Origin: Nitrospira sp.
Lineage (GTDB): Bacteria; Nitrospirota; Nitrospiria; Nitrospirales; Nitrospiraceae
Length of the DNA stretch: 50,653 nt
Direction of reading: 5' to 3'
Assembly: GCA_009594865.1 (NCBI GenBank)
Contig: VOPT01000030.1
Span: 1 to 50,653, forward strand
In this document: piece after piece, positions 34,549 to 43,784 of the stretch
How the letters are laid out: each line of letters opens with the position of its first letter
Position numbering within the stretch: the first letter of the stretch is position 1
The notes under the pieces: generated by a model
Told to the model about the DNA's origin: nothing
The model's input: only the letters and a program-made list of their open reading frames with translations
Database searches by the model: none
Translations under genes and position numbers: made by a program

Positions 34549-35820
34549 ATGACCACTGCGGCACTGCATGACGACACGAGCGCCGCACGCGTCACCTGCC
34601 ACCGCTGCCTCAGCCGGTATCGGGTACGCGCCCTGGAGCAATTGACCAGCGCGTCTCGCAGCACCTGTCCCACCTGCGGTGCCCGATTCGCGGTGGTCGA
34701 GGCGATATCATTACGCTCCGACGAAGACTCGCCGAACCAACACGACAAGCCTTCCGCAGTTCCTGACGCCTCGGCCACCTCCGGCGCAACCGCCTCATTG
34801 TCTCCGCCCATACGCGCGGCCTTTCATGGAGTGGGCGGGACGCTCTTGGGCATGCACGTCGTGAACGTCTGCCTTACGTTGATCACGCTGGGCGGGTATC
34901 ACTTCTGGGCCAAGGCGAAGATCCGTCGGTACCTGTTCAGTCAGACATCCTTTGCAGGGGATCGGTTCGCGTATCACGGGACCGGCAAGGAACTCTATCA
35001 AGGCTTTCTGAAAGCCATGTTGGTCTTCGGCATCCCGTATTTCTCTCTGAGCGCCGCGCATACGTTTCTGGAGCTTCCCCAGTGGATCGATGTGTTGCTC
35101 CAAGCGATGGCCGGCCTGGTATTTTTCCTCTACGTACCCGTCGCGATCGTGAACGCGCGCCGGTATCGATGCACCCGCACCTCATGGCGTGGCATCCGGT
35201 TCTCGTTTCGAGGACGGACCGTAGATTTTCTCAAACTGTATTTCCGGGGATGGTTCTTCACAGTCCTCACCCTGGGCACCTACTATCCCTATTTTCAAAC
35301 CCAACGTCAGGCGTTTCTGCACTCCCACACCTATTTCGGCAACCAGCGGTTCCGGTTCACCGGCCACGGGTCCGGGGTGATGATGCCCTTCGCCGTGACC
35401 CTGTTTACCACCTATGCAGTCCTGGGCCTGTGCGGGTTCGCTCTGGCCCTGCAGTTGACGAATGCGGGGCTGACACTCCTGTTGATTCCCTTTGTCCTTG
35501 GACCGATGCGGATCTGGCTGTTGGGACAGAAGCAGCGCTATTTCTGGAATCACACTTCATTCGGGGACGCCCATTTCTCCTCCGCTATCACCTGGCAACG
35601 GCTGTTCACGCTGTATCTGGGGAATCTCGGCCTCCTCCTGGCCACCTTGGGATGGGCCTGGCCATGGGTTACAGTGCGTAATGCCCGATTTTTTATCGGC
35701 ACGCTGTCGCTCCATGGGACGGTCGATCTCGATCGCGTCATGCAAGACACTACCGACGCCTCGGTCACGGGCGAAGGGCTGTCGAACCTCCTCGACACCG
35801 GCTTCGACATGGATGCGTGA
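34549..35820 (+). CDS. zinc-ribbon DUF898 (YjgN-like) membrane protein
   Basis: The 423-residue protein opens with an MJ0042-type zinc ribbon (CHRCLSRYRV at about residue 19 and CPTCGARF at about 41). A linker follows and then a DUF898 domain of two related halves with about eight membrane helices. Conserved DUF898 elements are LGGYHFWAKAKIRRYLFSQTSF and, in the second half, TLGTYYPYFQTQRQAFLHSHTYFG. The family is of unknown function and frequently neighbours M48 peptidase genes. Here the M48 gene follows at once, with overlapping or 2-nt-spaced ends. Confidence 0.85.
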   Translation: MTTAALHDDTSAARVTCHRCLSRYRVRALEQLTSASRSTCPTCGARFAVVEAISLRSDEDSPNQHDKPSAVPDASATSGATASLSPPIRAAFHGVGGTLLGMHVVNVCLTLITLGGYHFWAKAKIRRYLFSQTSFAGDRFAYHGTGKELYQGFLKAMLVFGIPYFSLSAAHTFLELPQWIDVLLQAMAGLVFFLYVPVAIVNARRYRCTRTSWRGIRFSFRGRTVDFLKLYFRGWFFTVLTLGTYYPYFQTQRQAFLHSHTYFGNQRFRFTGHGSGVMMPFAVTLFTTYAVLGLCGFALALQLTNAGLTLLLIPFVLGPMRIWLLGQKQRYFWNHTSFGDAHFSSAITWQRLFTLYLGNLGLLLATLGWAWPWVTVRNARFFIGTLSLHGTVDLDRVMQDTTDASVTGEGLSNLLDTGFDMDA

Positions 35821-35822
35821 TC

Positions 35823-36965
35823 ATGTCCACCGCCCGAACCGCTCACTATCTCGACGGCCGCACCGCCACGCGACATCGTGTCACCCTCACCATCAGTCCG
35901 GCCGCCTTGCAGATCGCCATGCCCGACGGCAGCAGCAAGCAATGGCCCTACGGGGAGATTCGCCAAACACAAGGGACCTACCGTGGCGAGCCAGTCCGCC
36001 TGGAGTTCGGGCCTGAACCAGCAGAGGCGGTAGTCGTCGCCAGCCGCGCCTTGCTGACCGAAGTTCATACGGCGGCACCCGCGCTCGCACAGCATTTTCA
36101 CAATCCCTCCTGGCGGCAGACGCGCCTTGCTTGGACGCTGGGCGCAGGGCTCGGGGTGATACTCATGCTCATTGGCCTGTACCGCTGGGGGATTCCCGGT
36201 ATCGCCTCCGCCGCGACACCCTACGTACCGACCACATGGGAGGAGTCATTGGGCCGCAAGATCGTCGAACAGCTCGCCCCGGAGACGCAGCAATGCCGGG
36301 ATCCTAATCGACTCCGGAAGATCGACGAGGTGGTGCAAACGCTGGCAGCTACGCATCCGTCTTCTCCTTACCGGATCACGCTCTCGGTGGTGGACAATCC
36401 CGGCATCAATGCCTTTGCGGCTCCCGGCGGCCAGCTGGTGATTTTGCGAGGCCTGCTGGAACAGACCACCAGCGCCGAACAACTCGCCGGCGTGCTGGCG
36501 CACGAACTCCAACATGTCTATCTCCGCCACAGCACCAGAGCCATCCTTGAACAGACCGCCGGTACGCTGCTGCTGACCGCGGTGTCGGGAGACCTGTCAG
36601 GAGGACTGGCCTGGGGGCTGCAAGGGGCACAGACCATGGGATCGTTGCACTACAGCCGCACCCATGAAGAGGAGGCGGACATCGAAGGGCTTCGCATGAT
36701 GCAAGCTGCGCATCTCGATCCCGCCGCCGTGATTGCGTTTTACGGAACGTTGCAGAAATCCGAGCAGGACCATGCCGGACCACCGGATTTTCTCTCCACC
36801 CACCCGGACATGGGCCGTCGGCTCGCCACCCTTCTCGCCCTTGCCGGCCCCACGCCGACTGACGCGCGCCCGCTGCTTCCCGGCGAAGACTGGATGGATA
36901 TTCGCTCCCTCTGTCGAATACAGGCCGCCAGACGTTCCAGCCCGGACTCTGCCGATCTCCCCTGA
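35823..36965 (+). CDS. membrane-associated M48 family zinc metalloprotease
   Basis: The 380-residue protein has an N-terminal beta-rich domain of about 95 residues (a DUF7092-like domain seen in related proteases), one membrane helix at about 104-122, and an M48 protease domain. The zinc motif HELQH is at residues 227-231, and the third ligand Glu is in HEEEAD near 284. The segment NAFAAPGGQLVILRGLL before it is typical of the BepA/LoiP/Oma1 type. A GTG at 35817 is an alternative start. As last gene of the cluster it probably acts on membrane or periplasmic proteins presented by its two scaffold-like neighbours. Confidence 0.9.
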   Translation: MSTARTAHYLDGRTATRHRVTLTISPAALQIAMPDGSSKQWPYGEIRQTQGTYRGEPVRLEFGPEPAEAVVVASRALLTEVHTAAPALAQHFHNPSWRQTRLAWTLGAGLGVILMLIGLYRWGIPGIASAATPYVPTTWEESLGRKIVEQLAPETQQCRDPNRLRKIDEVVQTLAATHPSSPYRITLSVVDNPGINAFAAPGGQLVILRGLLEQTTSAEQLAGVLAHELQHVYLRHSTRAILEQTAGTLLLTAVSGDLSGGLAWGLQGAQTMGSLHYSRTHEEEADIEGLRMMQAAHLDPAAVIAFYGTLQKSEQDHAGPPDFLSTHPDMGRRLATLLALAGPTPTDARPLLPGEDWMDIRSLCRIQAARRSSPDSADLP

Positions 36966-37000
36966 CACCACGTTTGACCTCATCACAAACCCGCGGCCTC

Positions 37001-37009
37001 TGTTATAAT
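37001..37009 (+). promoter_or_regulatory. extended -10 promoter of the two-component system
   Basis: TGTTATAAT is a perfect extended -10 element (TGn + TATAAT). TTGACC at 36974-36979 is too far (24 bp) to be its -35. The leader would be about 20 nt. Confidence 0.55.
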
Positions 37010-37035
37010 CCACCCACCTGTGGGCATGAAGACCT

Positions 37036-37707
37036 ATGCGCGTTCTAGTCGTTGAAGATGAAACCAAGGTGGGCTCCTTCATCAAGCGAGCCCTCGAGGA
37101 AGAAAGTTACGCCGTCGACCTCTGTGAAGACGGCGCGCAGGGTCTCGATCTCGCCCTGACCGGCAGCTACGACCTCATCATGATCGACCTCATGCTGCCG
37201 GGCCTACCCGGCATGGAAGTGCTGACCCGCCTCCGCAAAGAAAAAATTCAGACGCCCGTCTTGATTCTGACGGCGCAGTCCAAAGTCGATCAACGCGTCA
37301 AGGGCTTGGATGCGGGGGCGGATGACTACCTCACCAAACCTTTCGCCATCGACGAATTGCTCGCCCGCGTCAGAGCGCTGCTGCGGCGCGGCACGGCCGA
37401 AGCGTCCGGCACGCTTCAGATCGATGATCTCATCCTCAACCCCGCCACGCGGGAAGTCACCCGCGGAGGACAGCGTATCGATCTCACGGTCAAAGAATAT
37501 GCCCTCCTGGAATATTTCATGCGTCATGCCGGTCGGGTGTTGACCCGCCCGATGATTTCCGACCATGTCTGGAATCAGGACTTCGATACCTTCACCAATG
37601 TCATCGACGTCTACGTGAATTATCTGCGGAATAAGATCGATCGCGGGCGGGCGCGAAAGCTGATCCATACGATCCGAGGGAGCGGGTATATGCTCAAGGT
37701 CGACTGA
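37036..37707 (+). CDS. OmpR/PhoB-family response regulator
   Basis: The 223-residue protein has a receiver domain with the phosphoacceptor Asp51 (MIDLMLPG), an acidic pocket at EDE near residue 7-9 and Lys101 in LTKPF. A winged-helix DNA-binding domain follows with LTVKEYALLEYFMRHAGRV and YVNYLRNKID. Close relatives are CusR/QseB-like heavy-metal or envelope-stress regulators. The stop overlaps the kinase start (TGATG), so the two form a co-translated pair, with a periplasmic protease gene next. Confidence 0.94.
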   Translation: MRVLVVEDETKVGSFIKRALEEESYAVDLCEDGAQGLDLALTGSYDLIMIDLMLPGLPGMEVLTRLRKEKIQTPVLILTAQSKVDQRVKGLDAGADDYLTKPFAIDELLARVRALLRRGTAEASGTLQIDDLILNPATREVTRGGQRIDLTVKEYALLEYFMRHAGRVLTRPMISDHVWNQDFDTFTNVIDVYVNYLRNKIDRGRARKLIHTIRGSGYMLKVD

Positions 37708-39110
37708 TGCCCCTTCGAGTCCGGCTCACCCTCTGGTACGGAACGGCCCTGGCCCTGATCCTGCTGACGTTTTCCGTGGTGCTCTACACCATCACGGCCC
37801 GCGGCCTCCGCGACCAGGTCGATGAGTCGTTGCAGGAAACCGCCTCGGCGGCCGTGCGCTCACTGGAGACCCGGGGGTTCCTGCCCCTCATCGATGAAGA
37901 CGCCCTCTTGAGTCAATTCCCTGAACTCACCCGTATCGATAAATTTTTTCAGATCTTCAGCCCCACCGGCACCATCACCATCCGTTCCCCGAATATCCGG
38001 CAGCACGACGTTCCGTTGAGCCGCCCGGCCCTGGAAGCCGCCTTCACTGGCAGCACCGTCTTCGAATCGGCCAGATACCCCAACGAGCCGCCGCTGCGTT
38101 TGGTGTCCGTTCCCATTATTTACCGTGGCTCGTTGCTCTATATCGTGCAGGTGGGGACTACGCTGGAAGGCGTCGAGGAAACCCTGCGCCGCTTTCTCCT
38201 CGTGCTGCTCGTCATGGCGCCGATCGCCTTGGTCGTCTCTTTGGTGGGCGGTTGGTTTCTCGCAGGACGCGCCCTGCGCCCGGTCGACTCCATCACCGTC
38301 GCCGCACAACGGATTGCTGCGGGCGACCTCACGCAGCGGCTGCATTCTGAACGCTCAACGGATGAAATCGGGCGTCTAACCGATACGTTCAACAATATGA
38401 TTGCGCGGTTGGAAACGTCCTTCTCGCAAATCCGCCAGTTCAGTAGCGATGCCTCCCACGAGCTACGCACGCCGCTGACGGTCATGAAAGGCGAGAGCGA
38501 ATTAGTTCTGCGCCGTCCCCGTCCCGTTGAAGATTACATCGCCGTGCTGGAAAGCAACCTGGAGGAAATCGACCGCATGTCCCGCATCGTGGAGGAACTG
38601 CTCTTCCTCTCGCGGGCGGATATGGGGCAGGTGAAAACAGAATGCGAGCCGGTCCGGCTGGAGGCCTTAGTGGAGGACATTCAACGCCAGGCCTGTCTCC
38701 TCGGGCAGGAACGGGAAGTCGACGTCATCATGGGCACGATTCAACCGGCCACCGTACGCGGAGACGAACTGCGTCTACGGGAGCTCATCCTCAACATCGT
38801 CGACAACGCGGTGAAATATTCTCATCCCCGCGGCAAGGTCGAAATCGATGTGCGAGTAGAAGGCACTACCGCACGTCTTGCGGTACGCGATTACGGGATC
38901 GGCATTCCGCAGGACGCGCACAGGCAGATTTTCGACCGCTTCTTCCGCACCGATGACGCCCGGGCCCATACCAAAAAAGGGACCGGCCTCGGCCTGGCCA
39001 TCTGTGCCTGGATTGCCGAAGCTCACCATGGACACATCGAAGTCCAGAGCGAGGTCGGTAAAGGCTCCACCTTCACCCTTGTCCTGCCGTTGGCTGCAGC
39101 GGCAGCTTAA
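37707..39110 (+). CDS. membrane sensor histidine kinase (heavy-metal sensor-like)
   Basis: The 467-residue kinase has membrane helices at about 12-30 and 163-187 flanking a periplasmic domain of about 130 residues. A HAMP domain (about 188-240), a dimerisation domain with the phosphoacceptor His251 in ASHELRTPL, and a catalytic domain with N-box NIVDNAVKYS, G1 DYGIGIP and G2 GTGLGLAI follow. The architecture matches CusS/TIGR01386-type sensors. The signal sensed cannot be read from sequence; the adjacent HtrA protease gene suggests envelope stress or metals. Confidence 0.94.
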   Translation: MPLRVRLTLWYGTALALILLTFSVVLYTITARGLRDQVDESLQETASAAVRSLETRGFLPLIDEDALLSQFPELTRIDKFFQIFSPTGTITIRSPNIRQHDVPLSRPALEAAFTGSTVFESARYPNEPPLRLVSVPIIYRGSLLYIVQVGTTLEGVEETLRRFLLVLLVMAPIALVVSLVGGWFLAGRALRPVDSITVAAQRIAAGDLTQRLHSERSTDEIGRLTDTFNNMIARLETSFSQIRQFSSDASHELRTPLTVMKGESELVLRRPRPVEDYIAVLESNLEEIDRMSRIVEELLFLSRADMGQVKTECEPVRLEALVEDIQRQACLLGQEREVDVIMGTIQPATVRGDELRLRELILNIVDNAVKYSHPRGKVEIDVRVEGTTARLAVRDYGIGIPQDAHRQIFDRFFRTDDARAHTKKGTGLGLAICAWIAEAHHGHIEVQSEVGKGSTFTLVLPLAAAAA

Positions 39111-39233
39111 CGACTTCTAATTCCTCGTTAACAGATTTCTCATCCAGGGCTGTTACCTTCCAAATGACTGTCGCACGGAGGATCAATCTCTCTCGCGTGT
39201 ACAGACCACCGTCATCTAGGAGGAGGAACCCCT

Positions 39234-40712
39234 ATGCAACGACCCACACCGTCAGTCAGTGTCTTAGCCGGTATTGCCGCCGTGAGCGCGGGGTTAATCT
39301 GGAGCTATACTCCGCTTTCATCGTCTCACGCCTCAAATCCATCTCCCGTCGTAGAGGAACGCGCGATGGCGCCGACTGGCTCCTTGCCCGCTGCCGGCTT
39401 CGCCGATGTGGCCAAGACGGTCACACCGGCCGTCGTCAACATCACCACCAGCGGCGCGGAGGAGATCTCTGACCACGCTCGCCCGCGCGGGAAAATGGAA
39501 GATTTTTTCGGATCACCGTTCGGCCCACGCCGATTCGGACCACCAATGGAACCACGTGAACATCGAGGCGGCGGTCAGGGATCCGGGGTGATCGTCACCC
39601 AGGATGGATACGTGCTGACCAACAACCATGTGATTGCCGGAGCGAAGACCGTCACGGTTACGCTCCCCGACAAACGAGAGTTCAAGGGCCGGATTGTCGG
39701 CAGTGATCCCAAGAGTGATATTGCCGTGGTGAAGATCGACGGCACGCAGCTCCCGACTATCACGTGGGGCGATTCCAGCCGCCTGCAGGTCGGTGAATAC
39801 GTGCTGGCGATTGGTAATCCCTTCGGTCTGAATTCCACAGTGACCCTCGGCATCGTCAGTGCGCTGGGCCGGGGACATATGGGGATCACACAGTATGAAG
39901 ATTTCATTCAAACCGATGCCGCCATCAATCCCGGAAATAGCGGCGGTGCCCTCGTGAACACGAAGGGAGAACTGATCGGCATCAACACGGCCATCTTTTC
40001 TCAAACCGGAGGATATCAAGGCGTCGGCTTCGCCGTCTCGACCGGCATGAGCAAGCCGATCTATGAAAGCCTGGTGAAGACCGGCAAGGTCGTACGCGGC
40101 TACCTGGGCATCGGCATTCAAGACCTGAACCATGACCTAGCCAAGTCCTTTGGCGCGAAAGGCACCAATGGCGCGGTCGTCACCGACGTGAAGGAACATG
40201 GCCCGGCGGACAAGGCCGGAATCAAACAAGGCGACGTGATCCTGTCCTTCCAGGGCGCCCCGATTGAAGACGCCGTGACTCTCCAACGCGCGGTCACACG
40301 AACCGCGGTCGGCAGCAAAGCCACGGTCAAAGTGTTGCGGGAGGGCCACGAAAAGGAGTTAGCGGTCACTATGGCAGAACTGCCGGACAACCAGCAGGTG
40401 GCCAAAGCAGAAGCTGAACCCTCCGACCAACCATTGGCTGGCCTCGCCGTGCAGGAGCTTGATCGGGAAACGGCCCAGGAGCTCGGGCTGAAGGGGAAGA
40501 TTCAGGGCGTCGTGGTGACCACGGTCGATCCGGAGAGTGACGCGGAACGGGCCGGCTTGATGCCCGGTGACGTCATCCGGGAAATCAACCGCAAACCAGT
40601 CACCTCGATGAAGGAGTTTGATCGAGCCGCATCGAATCTCAAGAAAGGTGAAACCGTTCTGGTCTTGATCAACCGGCGCGGCACATCCCTGTACCTGAGC
40701 GCGAAGATCTAA
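39234..40712 (+). CDS. periplasmic HtrA/Deg serine protease with two PDZ domains
   Basis: The 492-residue DegP/DegQ-type protease has a hydrophobic N-terminus (about residues 8-25) acting as signal or anchor. The catalytic triad is His132 (TNNHVI), Asp162 (SDIAVVKI) and Ser236 (NPGNSGGAL). Two PDZ domains follow at about 285-380 and 400-485. A long flexible loop with a Phe/Pro/Gly-rich LA region (FFGSPFGPRRFG) precedes the triad. The gene has a strong AGGAGG before the ATG and lies 123 bp after the kinase gene, so it may belong to its regulon. A clear terminator follows. Confidence 0.95.
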   Translation: MQRPTPSVSVLAGIAAVSAGLIWSYTPLSSSHASNPSPVVEERAMAPTGSLPAAGFADVAKTVTPAVVNITTSGAEEISDHARPRGKMEDFFGSPFGPRRFGPPMEPREHRGGGQGSGVIVTQDGYVLTNNHVIAGAKTVTVTLPDKREFKGRIVGSDPKSDIAVVKIDGTQLPTITWGDSSRLQVGEYVLAIGNPFGLNSTVTLGIVSALGRGHMGITQYEDFIQTDAAINPGNSGGALVNTKGELIGINTAIFSQTGGYQGVGFAVSTGMSKPIYESLVKTGKVVRGYLGIGIQDLNHDLAKSFGAKGTNGAVVTDVKEHGPADKAGIKQGDVILSFQGAPIEDAVTLQRAVTRTAVGSKATVKVLREGHEKELAVTMAELPDNQQVAKAEAEPSDQPLAGLAVQELDRETAQELGLKGKIQGVVVTTVDPESDAERAGLMPGDVIREINRKPVTSMKEFDRAASNLKKGETVLVLINRRGTSLYLSAKI

Positions 40713-40731
40713 CGAGACGCAGAGCAATGGG

Positions 40732-40779
40732 GCGGGTTCCGGTGAGCGCAGGTTTACCGGTAACCCGCTCCGCTTTTTT
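40732..40779 (+). terminator. rho-independent terminator after the HtrA gene
   Basis: A 12-bp stem with one bulge (GCGGGTTCCGGT at 40732-40743 with ACCGGTAACCCGC at 40756-40768) is followed by six Ts at 40774-40779. It overlaps the 3' end of the convergent rimO gene. Confidence 0.85.
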
Positions 40780-42208
40780 GGGGCATGAGCAACGCAGGAG
40801 AAGAGGAAGACGTGTTTGGCTTGTCGGTCTGGCCAATTGGCTGAGCGATCAAATCATATCCGGCCACATCTGTCACCGTGACCGAAATGAATTCTCCAGG
40901 CTTGGCGATTCCACGTTCACAATACACCACCCCGTCGATCTCAGGCGCCAGGCCTTGATGCCTGGCTTCCACTAGCCGGTCAGATTCCTCAGACACCCCA
41001 TCCACCAGCACTTCGATCGTACGGCCGAGGTACTCACGGTTTTTGGACTCTGAAATCGATTCCTGCAGAGACAGGAGCTCATTGCGTCGTTCTTCCAGCA
41101 CCGCTTGCTCGACTTTTCGGTCGAGATCCACGGCCGAGGTGCCTTCCTCGTCGGAATACAGAAAGACGGCCACGCGATCGAACTCCATGTCGAGGACAAA
41201 CTGTTTCAGCTCTTCAAAGTGCTTGTCCGTCTCGCCGGGAAACCCGACGATAAACGCCGTTCGAAAAAACACGCCAGGAATTTTGGTTCGAATCCGTTCC
41301 ACCAGCTTCGTCAGATGTTTGCGATCACCCAGTCGATGCATGCGCTTGAGCATCCCGTCGCTGATGTGTTGCAGCGGCATGTCGAGATACTTGGTGATAC
41401 GCGCCTCTCCGGCATAGAGATCCAGCAATTCATCCGTGACCTGTTGCGGATATAAATAGAAGGGCCGGATCCATCGCGCATCCTCCACGGCGACCAATTC
41501 ACGCAGCAACGCCGTGAGTCCCTGTTTGAGCCCCAGATCGACCCCGTAGTTAATGGTGTCCTGGGAAATGAGGTTGAGTTCCTTCACCCCTTCCTTGGCC
41601 AGCCGTCTCGCCTCGGCCACAATCGATTCAATCGGGCGGCTCCGTTGCTTGCCCCGCATGATCGGAATGGCGCAGAAGGCGCAGTTCCGGTTACACCCTT
41701 CGGCAATTTTGAGGTAGGCGCTGTGAGGCGTTCCAAGCCGGATACGCGGCGTGTCGGCATCATAAAGATACGGCGGCTGCCCCAGCCAGAGACGTTGCTG
41801 GCGTTTCTTAGGGGCTAGGAGGCTACGGCAAATTTCGGCGATCCGCCCGAATTCCCCTGTTCCGACCACACCGTCTAACTCCGGCAGTTCTTTCAAGAGT
41901 TCGCCCTGATAACGCTGTGCCAGACAGCCCGCTGCGATCAACACGCGACAGGAACCTGACTTCTTGAGACGGCCGTGTTCGATAATGCTATTGATCGATT
42001 CCTGCTTGGCCTCTTCGATAAAGCCGCAGGTATTGATGATCACGACTTCGGCGGCACGGGCATCGCCGGTCAGTTGGAAGCCACCGGCCACCAGCGTGCC
42101 GAGCATGACTTCGGAATCTACCTGGTTTTTTGAACAACCCAGATTCACAAAGCCGATGGTGGGTTTCTTATCTTTCGCCCGCGAGGGCGTAATCAATGAT
42201 GAAGCCAT
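40754..42208 (-). CDS. rimO: ribosomal protein S12 methylthiotransferase
   Basis: RimO is a radical-SAM enzyme that adds a methylthio group to Asp of ribosomal protein S12. The 484-residue protein has the N-terminal UPF0004 domain with three cluster Cys (NLGCSKNQ, NTCGF, AGCLAQ), the radical-SAM CxxxCxxC in EGCNRNCAFCAIP, and a C-terminal TRAM domain. DSEVMLG after the first Cys and the internal LNLISQDT favour RimO over MiaB. The 3' end lies inside the hairpin that terminates the convergent protease gene. Confidence 0.95.
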   Translation of the reverse strand: MASSLITPSRAKDKKPTIGFVNLGCSKNQVDSEVMLGTLVAGGFQLTGDARAAEVVIINTCGFIEEAKQESINSIIEHGRLKKSGSCRVLIAAGCLAQRYQGELLKELPELDGVVGTGEFGRIAEICRSLLAPKKRQQRLWLGQPPYLYDADTPRIRLGTPHSAYLKIAEGCNRNCAFCAIPIMRGKQRSRPIESIVAEARRLAKEGVKELNLISQDTINYGVDLGLKQGLTALLRELVAVEDARWIRPFYLYPQQVTDELLDLYAGEARITKYLDMPLQHISDGMLKRMHRLGDRKHLTKLVERIRTKIPGVFFRTAFIVGFPGETDKHFEELKQFVLDMEFDRVAVFLYSDEEGTSAVDLDRKVEQAVLEERRNELLSLQESISESKNREYLGRTIEVLVDGVSEESDRLVEARHQGLAPEIDGVVYCERGIAKPGEFISVTVTDVAGYDLIAQPIGQTDKPNTSSSSPALLMPQKSGAGYR

Positions 42209-42292
42209 AACCAGGCAGTCTACGAGACGGCGGAAAAGTCTGTCAAACGAGGTCTCTTGCTATTGGAGCGGCAGCTATCCTAGATTGGGCAC

Positions 42293-42832
42293 ATGATCCG
42301 GACCTTCCAAGGCATCAAGCCCACCATTCCCCAATCCTGCTTTATCGAAGACACAGCGGTCATCATCGGCGACGTTGTGATGGGCGAAGAGTGCAGCGCC
42401 TGGTTCCATGCCGTGATCCGCGGGGATGTGAATCACATCCGTATCGGCCATCGGACCAACGTCCAGGACCTCTGCATGTTACACGTCACGCACGACACGC
42501 ACCCGCTCATCATCGGCGACGACGTGACCATCGGGCACCATGTGGTGCTACACGGCTGCACCGTTCACAACCGAGTGCTGGTCGGCATGGGCGCCATCAT
42601 CATGGACGGCGCCGTGATCGGGGAAGACTCCGTCGTCGGCGCGGGAGCCCTGGTCACGGAAGGGACGATCGTTCCACCGAAGAGCCTCATCCTGGGATCA
42701 CCAGCCAAGGTCAAGCGCCCGGTGACCGACCAGGAACTCGCATGGATACGGGAATCGGCGCAGAACTATATTCGCTATTCACGTCAGTACCTCACCGGGC
42801 CGGACAAACCACGCCCAGGCTTTTGGGTCTAA
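42293..42832 (+). CDS. gamma-class carbonic anhydrase-like hexapeptide protein
   Basis: The 179-residue protein is a left-handed beta-helix with repeated hexapeptides (IGDVVM, IGDDVTIG). Zinc-ligand histidines of the gamma-CA family are visible in CMLHVTHDTHP and IGHHVVLHGC. It resembles YrdA/PaaY/CaiE proteins, some of which hydrate CO2 while others act on CoA thioesters, so activity is uncertain. The gene is divergent from rimO and ends 28 bp from the convergent methyltransferase-like gene. Confidence 0.88.
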   Translation: MIRTFQGIKPTIPQSCFIEDTAVIIGDVVMGEECSAWFHAVIRGDVNHIRIGHRTNVQDLCMLHVTHDTHPLIIGDDVTIGHHVVLHGCTVHNRVLVGMGAIIMDGAVIGEDSVVGAGALVTEGTIVPPKSLILGSPAKVKRPVTDQELAWIRESAQNYIRYSRQYLTGPDKPRPGFWV

Positions 42833-42860
42833 CAACGCTGCAACAATCAGTCGTCACGCT

Positions 42861-43559
42861 TCATCCGATTTGCATCAGACAGATGGGATCTCCAACAGTA
42901 GGTGAGGCGTACGTGCGCTCATCAAGTCGGTAGGGAATGCCGCGCCGATGACACCACTCGGCAACCCACACCGCCTCTTCAACCGTCGTGGTCACCAAGC
43001 CCGGCACGGTTAATCGGTTCAAGCAACGATCGACGAGTCGGGCGACCGTGCGTTGTTGCGTGACAAACTTGTTCGCATTGAACGTGACAGGGTTCGCCCT
43101 CCCGTAGGACAGCACAGATAATTCCGGAAAGCGTTCAGGATCGTTCAGCACACTGACCAGCCACAGGTGATCCACCCGCTGTGTGACCGAACCTGCATCG
43201 TGATGCTGAAACCGGATGGGGAACTCGCCGCAGGCACGATTCAGGACCAGCACTTCCTTCCGCCGCAAGTTACAAGCGACTACTCGCCGCTCCAGTTCCA
43301 GCGCTTCCATCACCAGCGGCGGAATCTCCGCGACGCCGGCTCCTACATACAAACTGGTGCCGCCTGGCTTGAGCCTGGACTTCAACGCAGTCGCGACCTT
43401 GGTCCCGAGACGCTGACAGAGGCCTCGCTTCGCGGCCCAAAATTCATCACCGCCCTCGTCGCAATAGATCGGGCCCAAGCGGGCATAATCGAGCCGCGCA
43501 AATATCTCCCTTATCGCCCGCCTGGTGGCAGGGTCTACCGTCACAATCCTACGCGCCAT
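42861..43559 (-). CDS. conserved hypothetical protein, methyltransferase-like
   Basis: The 232-residue product has TSLYVGAGVAEIPPLVMEAL near residue 68, which resembles SAM-binding motif I (G-x-G-x-A/G), followed by RRVVACNL. The rest has no recognised signature, including a C-terminal region with VEEAVWVAEWCHRRGIPYRLDE. GGAG lies 5 nt before the ATG. No signal or membrane helix is present. I do not recognise the family, and SAM binding is an inference. Confidence 0.6.
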   Translation of the reverse strand: MARRIVTVDPATRRAIREIFARLDYARLGPIYCDEGGDEFWAAKRGLCQRLGTKVATALKSRLKPGGTSLYVGAGVAEIPPLVMEALELERRVVACNLRRKEVLVLNRACGEFPIRFQHHDAGSVTQRVDHLWLVSVLNDPERFPELSVLSYGRANPVTFNANKFVTQQRTVARLVDRCLNRLTVPGLVTTTVEEAVWVAEWCHRRGIPYRLDERTYASPTVGDPICLMQIG

Positions 43560-43784
43560 GTTTCTCCATCCTAGGCAGATCGTTGATGACGTGCCTCCAT
43601 CCTGAACTGTTCATGACCCTGCCCGCGCCCCTTATGAAGATAGGCAACGAGGCAGGCGATCAGGACGTGCCCGGCCTTCCGCTTAGCGCCGACGCAATCC
43701 TGCCCCCACTCGATATCCGGGAGCCGGAAACTCGGGGGCCCACTCACTTGTGGTTGAAGTGTACCTGCGTGGTTGGTGCACTGA
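43560..43784. other. 225-bp gap between argB and the methyltransferase-like gene
   Basis: No gene is supported. A minus-strand frame runs out of argB into this gap (to 43571) and contains AGHVLIACLVAYLHKGRGQ, but it has no start or ribosome-binding site outside argB. It may be remnant sequence. Confidence 0.4.

Noticed and set aside
42391..42933. 180-codon plus-strand frame overlapping the gamma-carbonic anhydrase gene
   Set aside because: It is rich in Arg and His as expected from a shifted frame of a GC-rich gene, with no motif.
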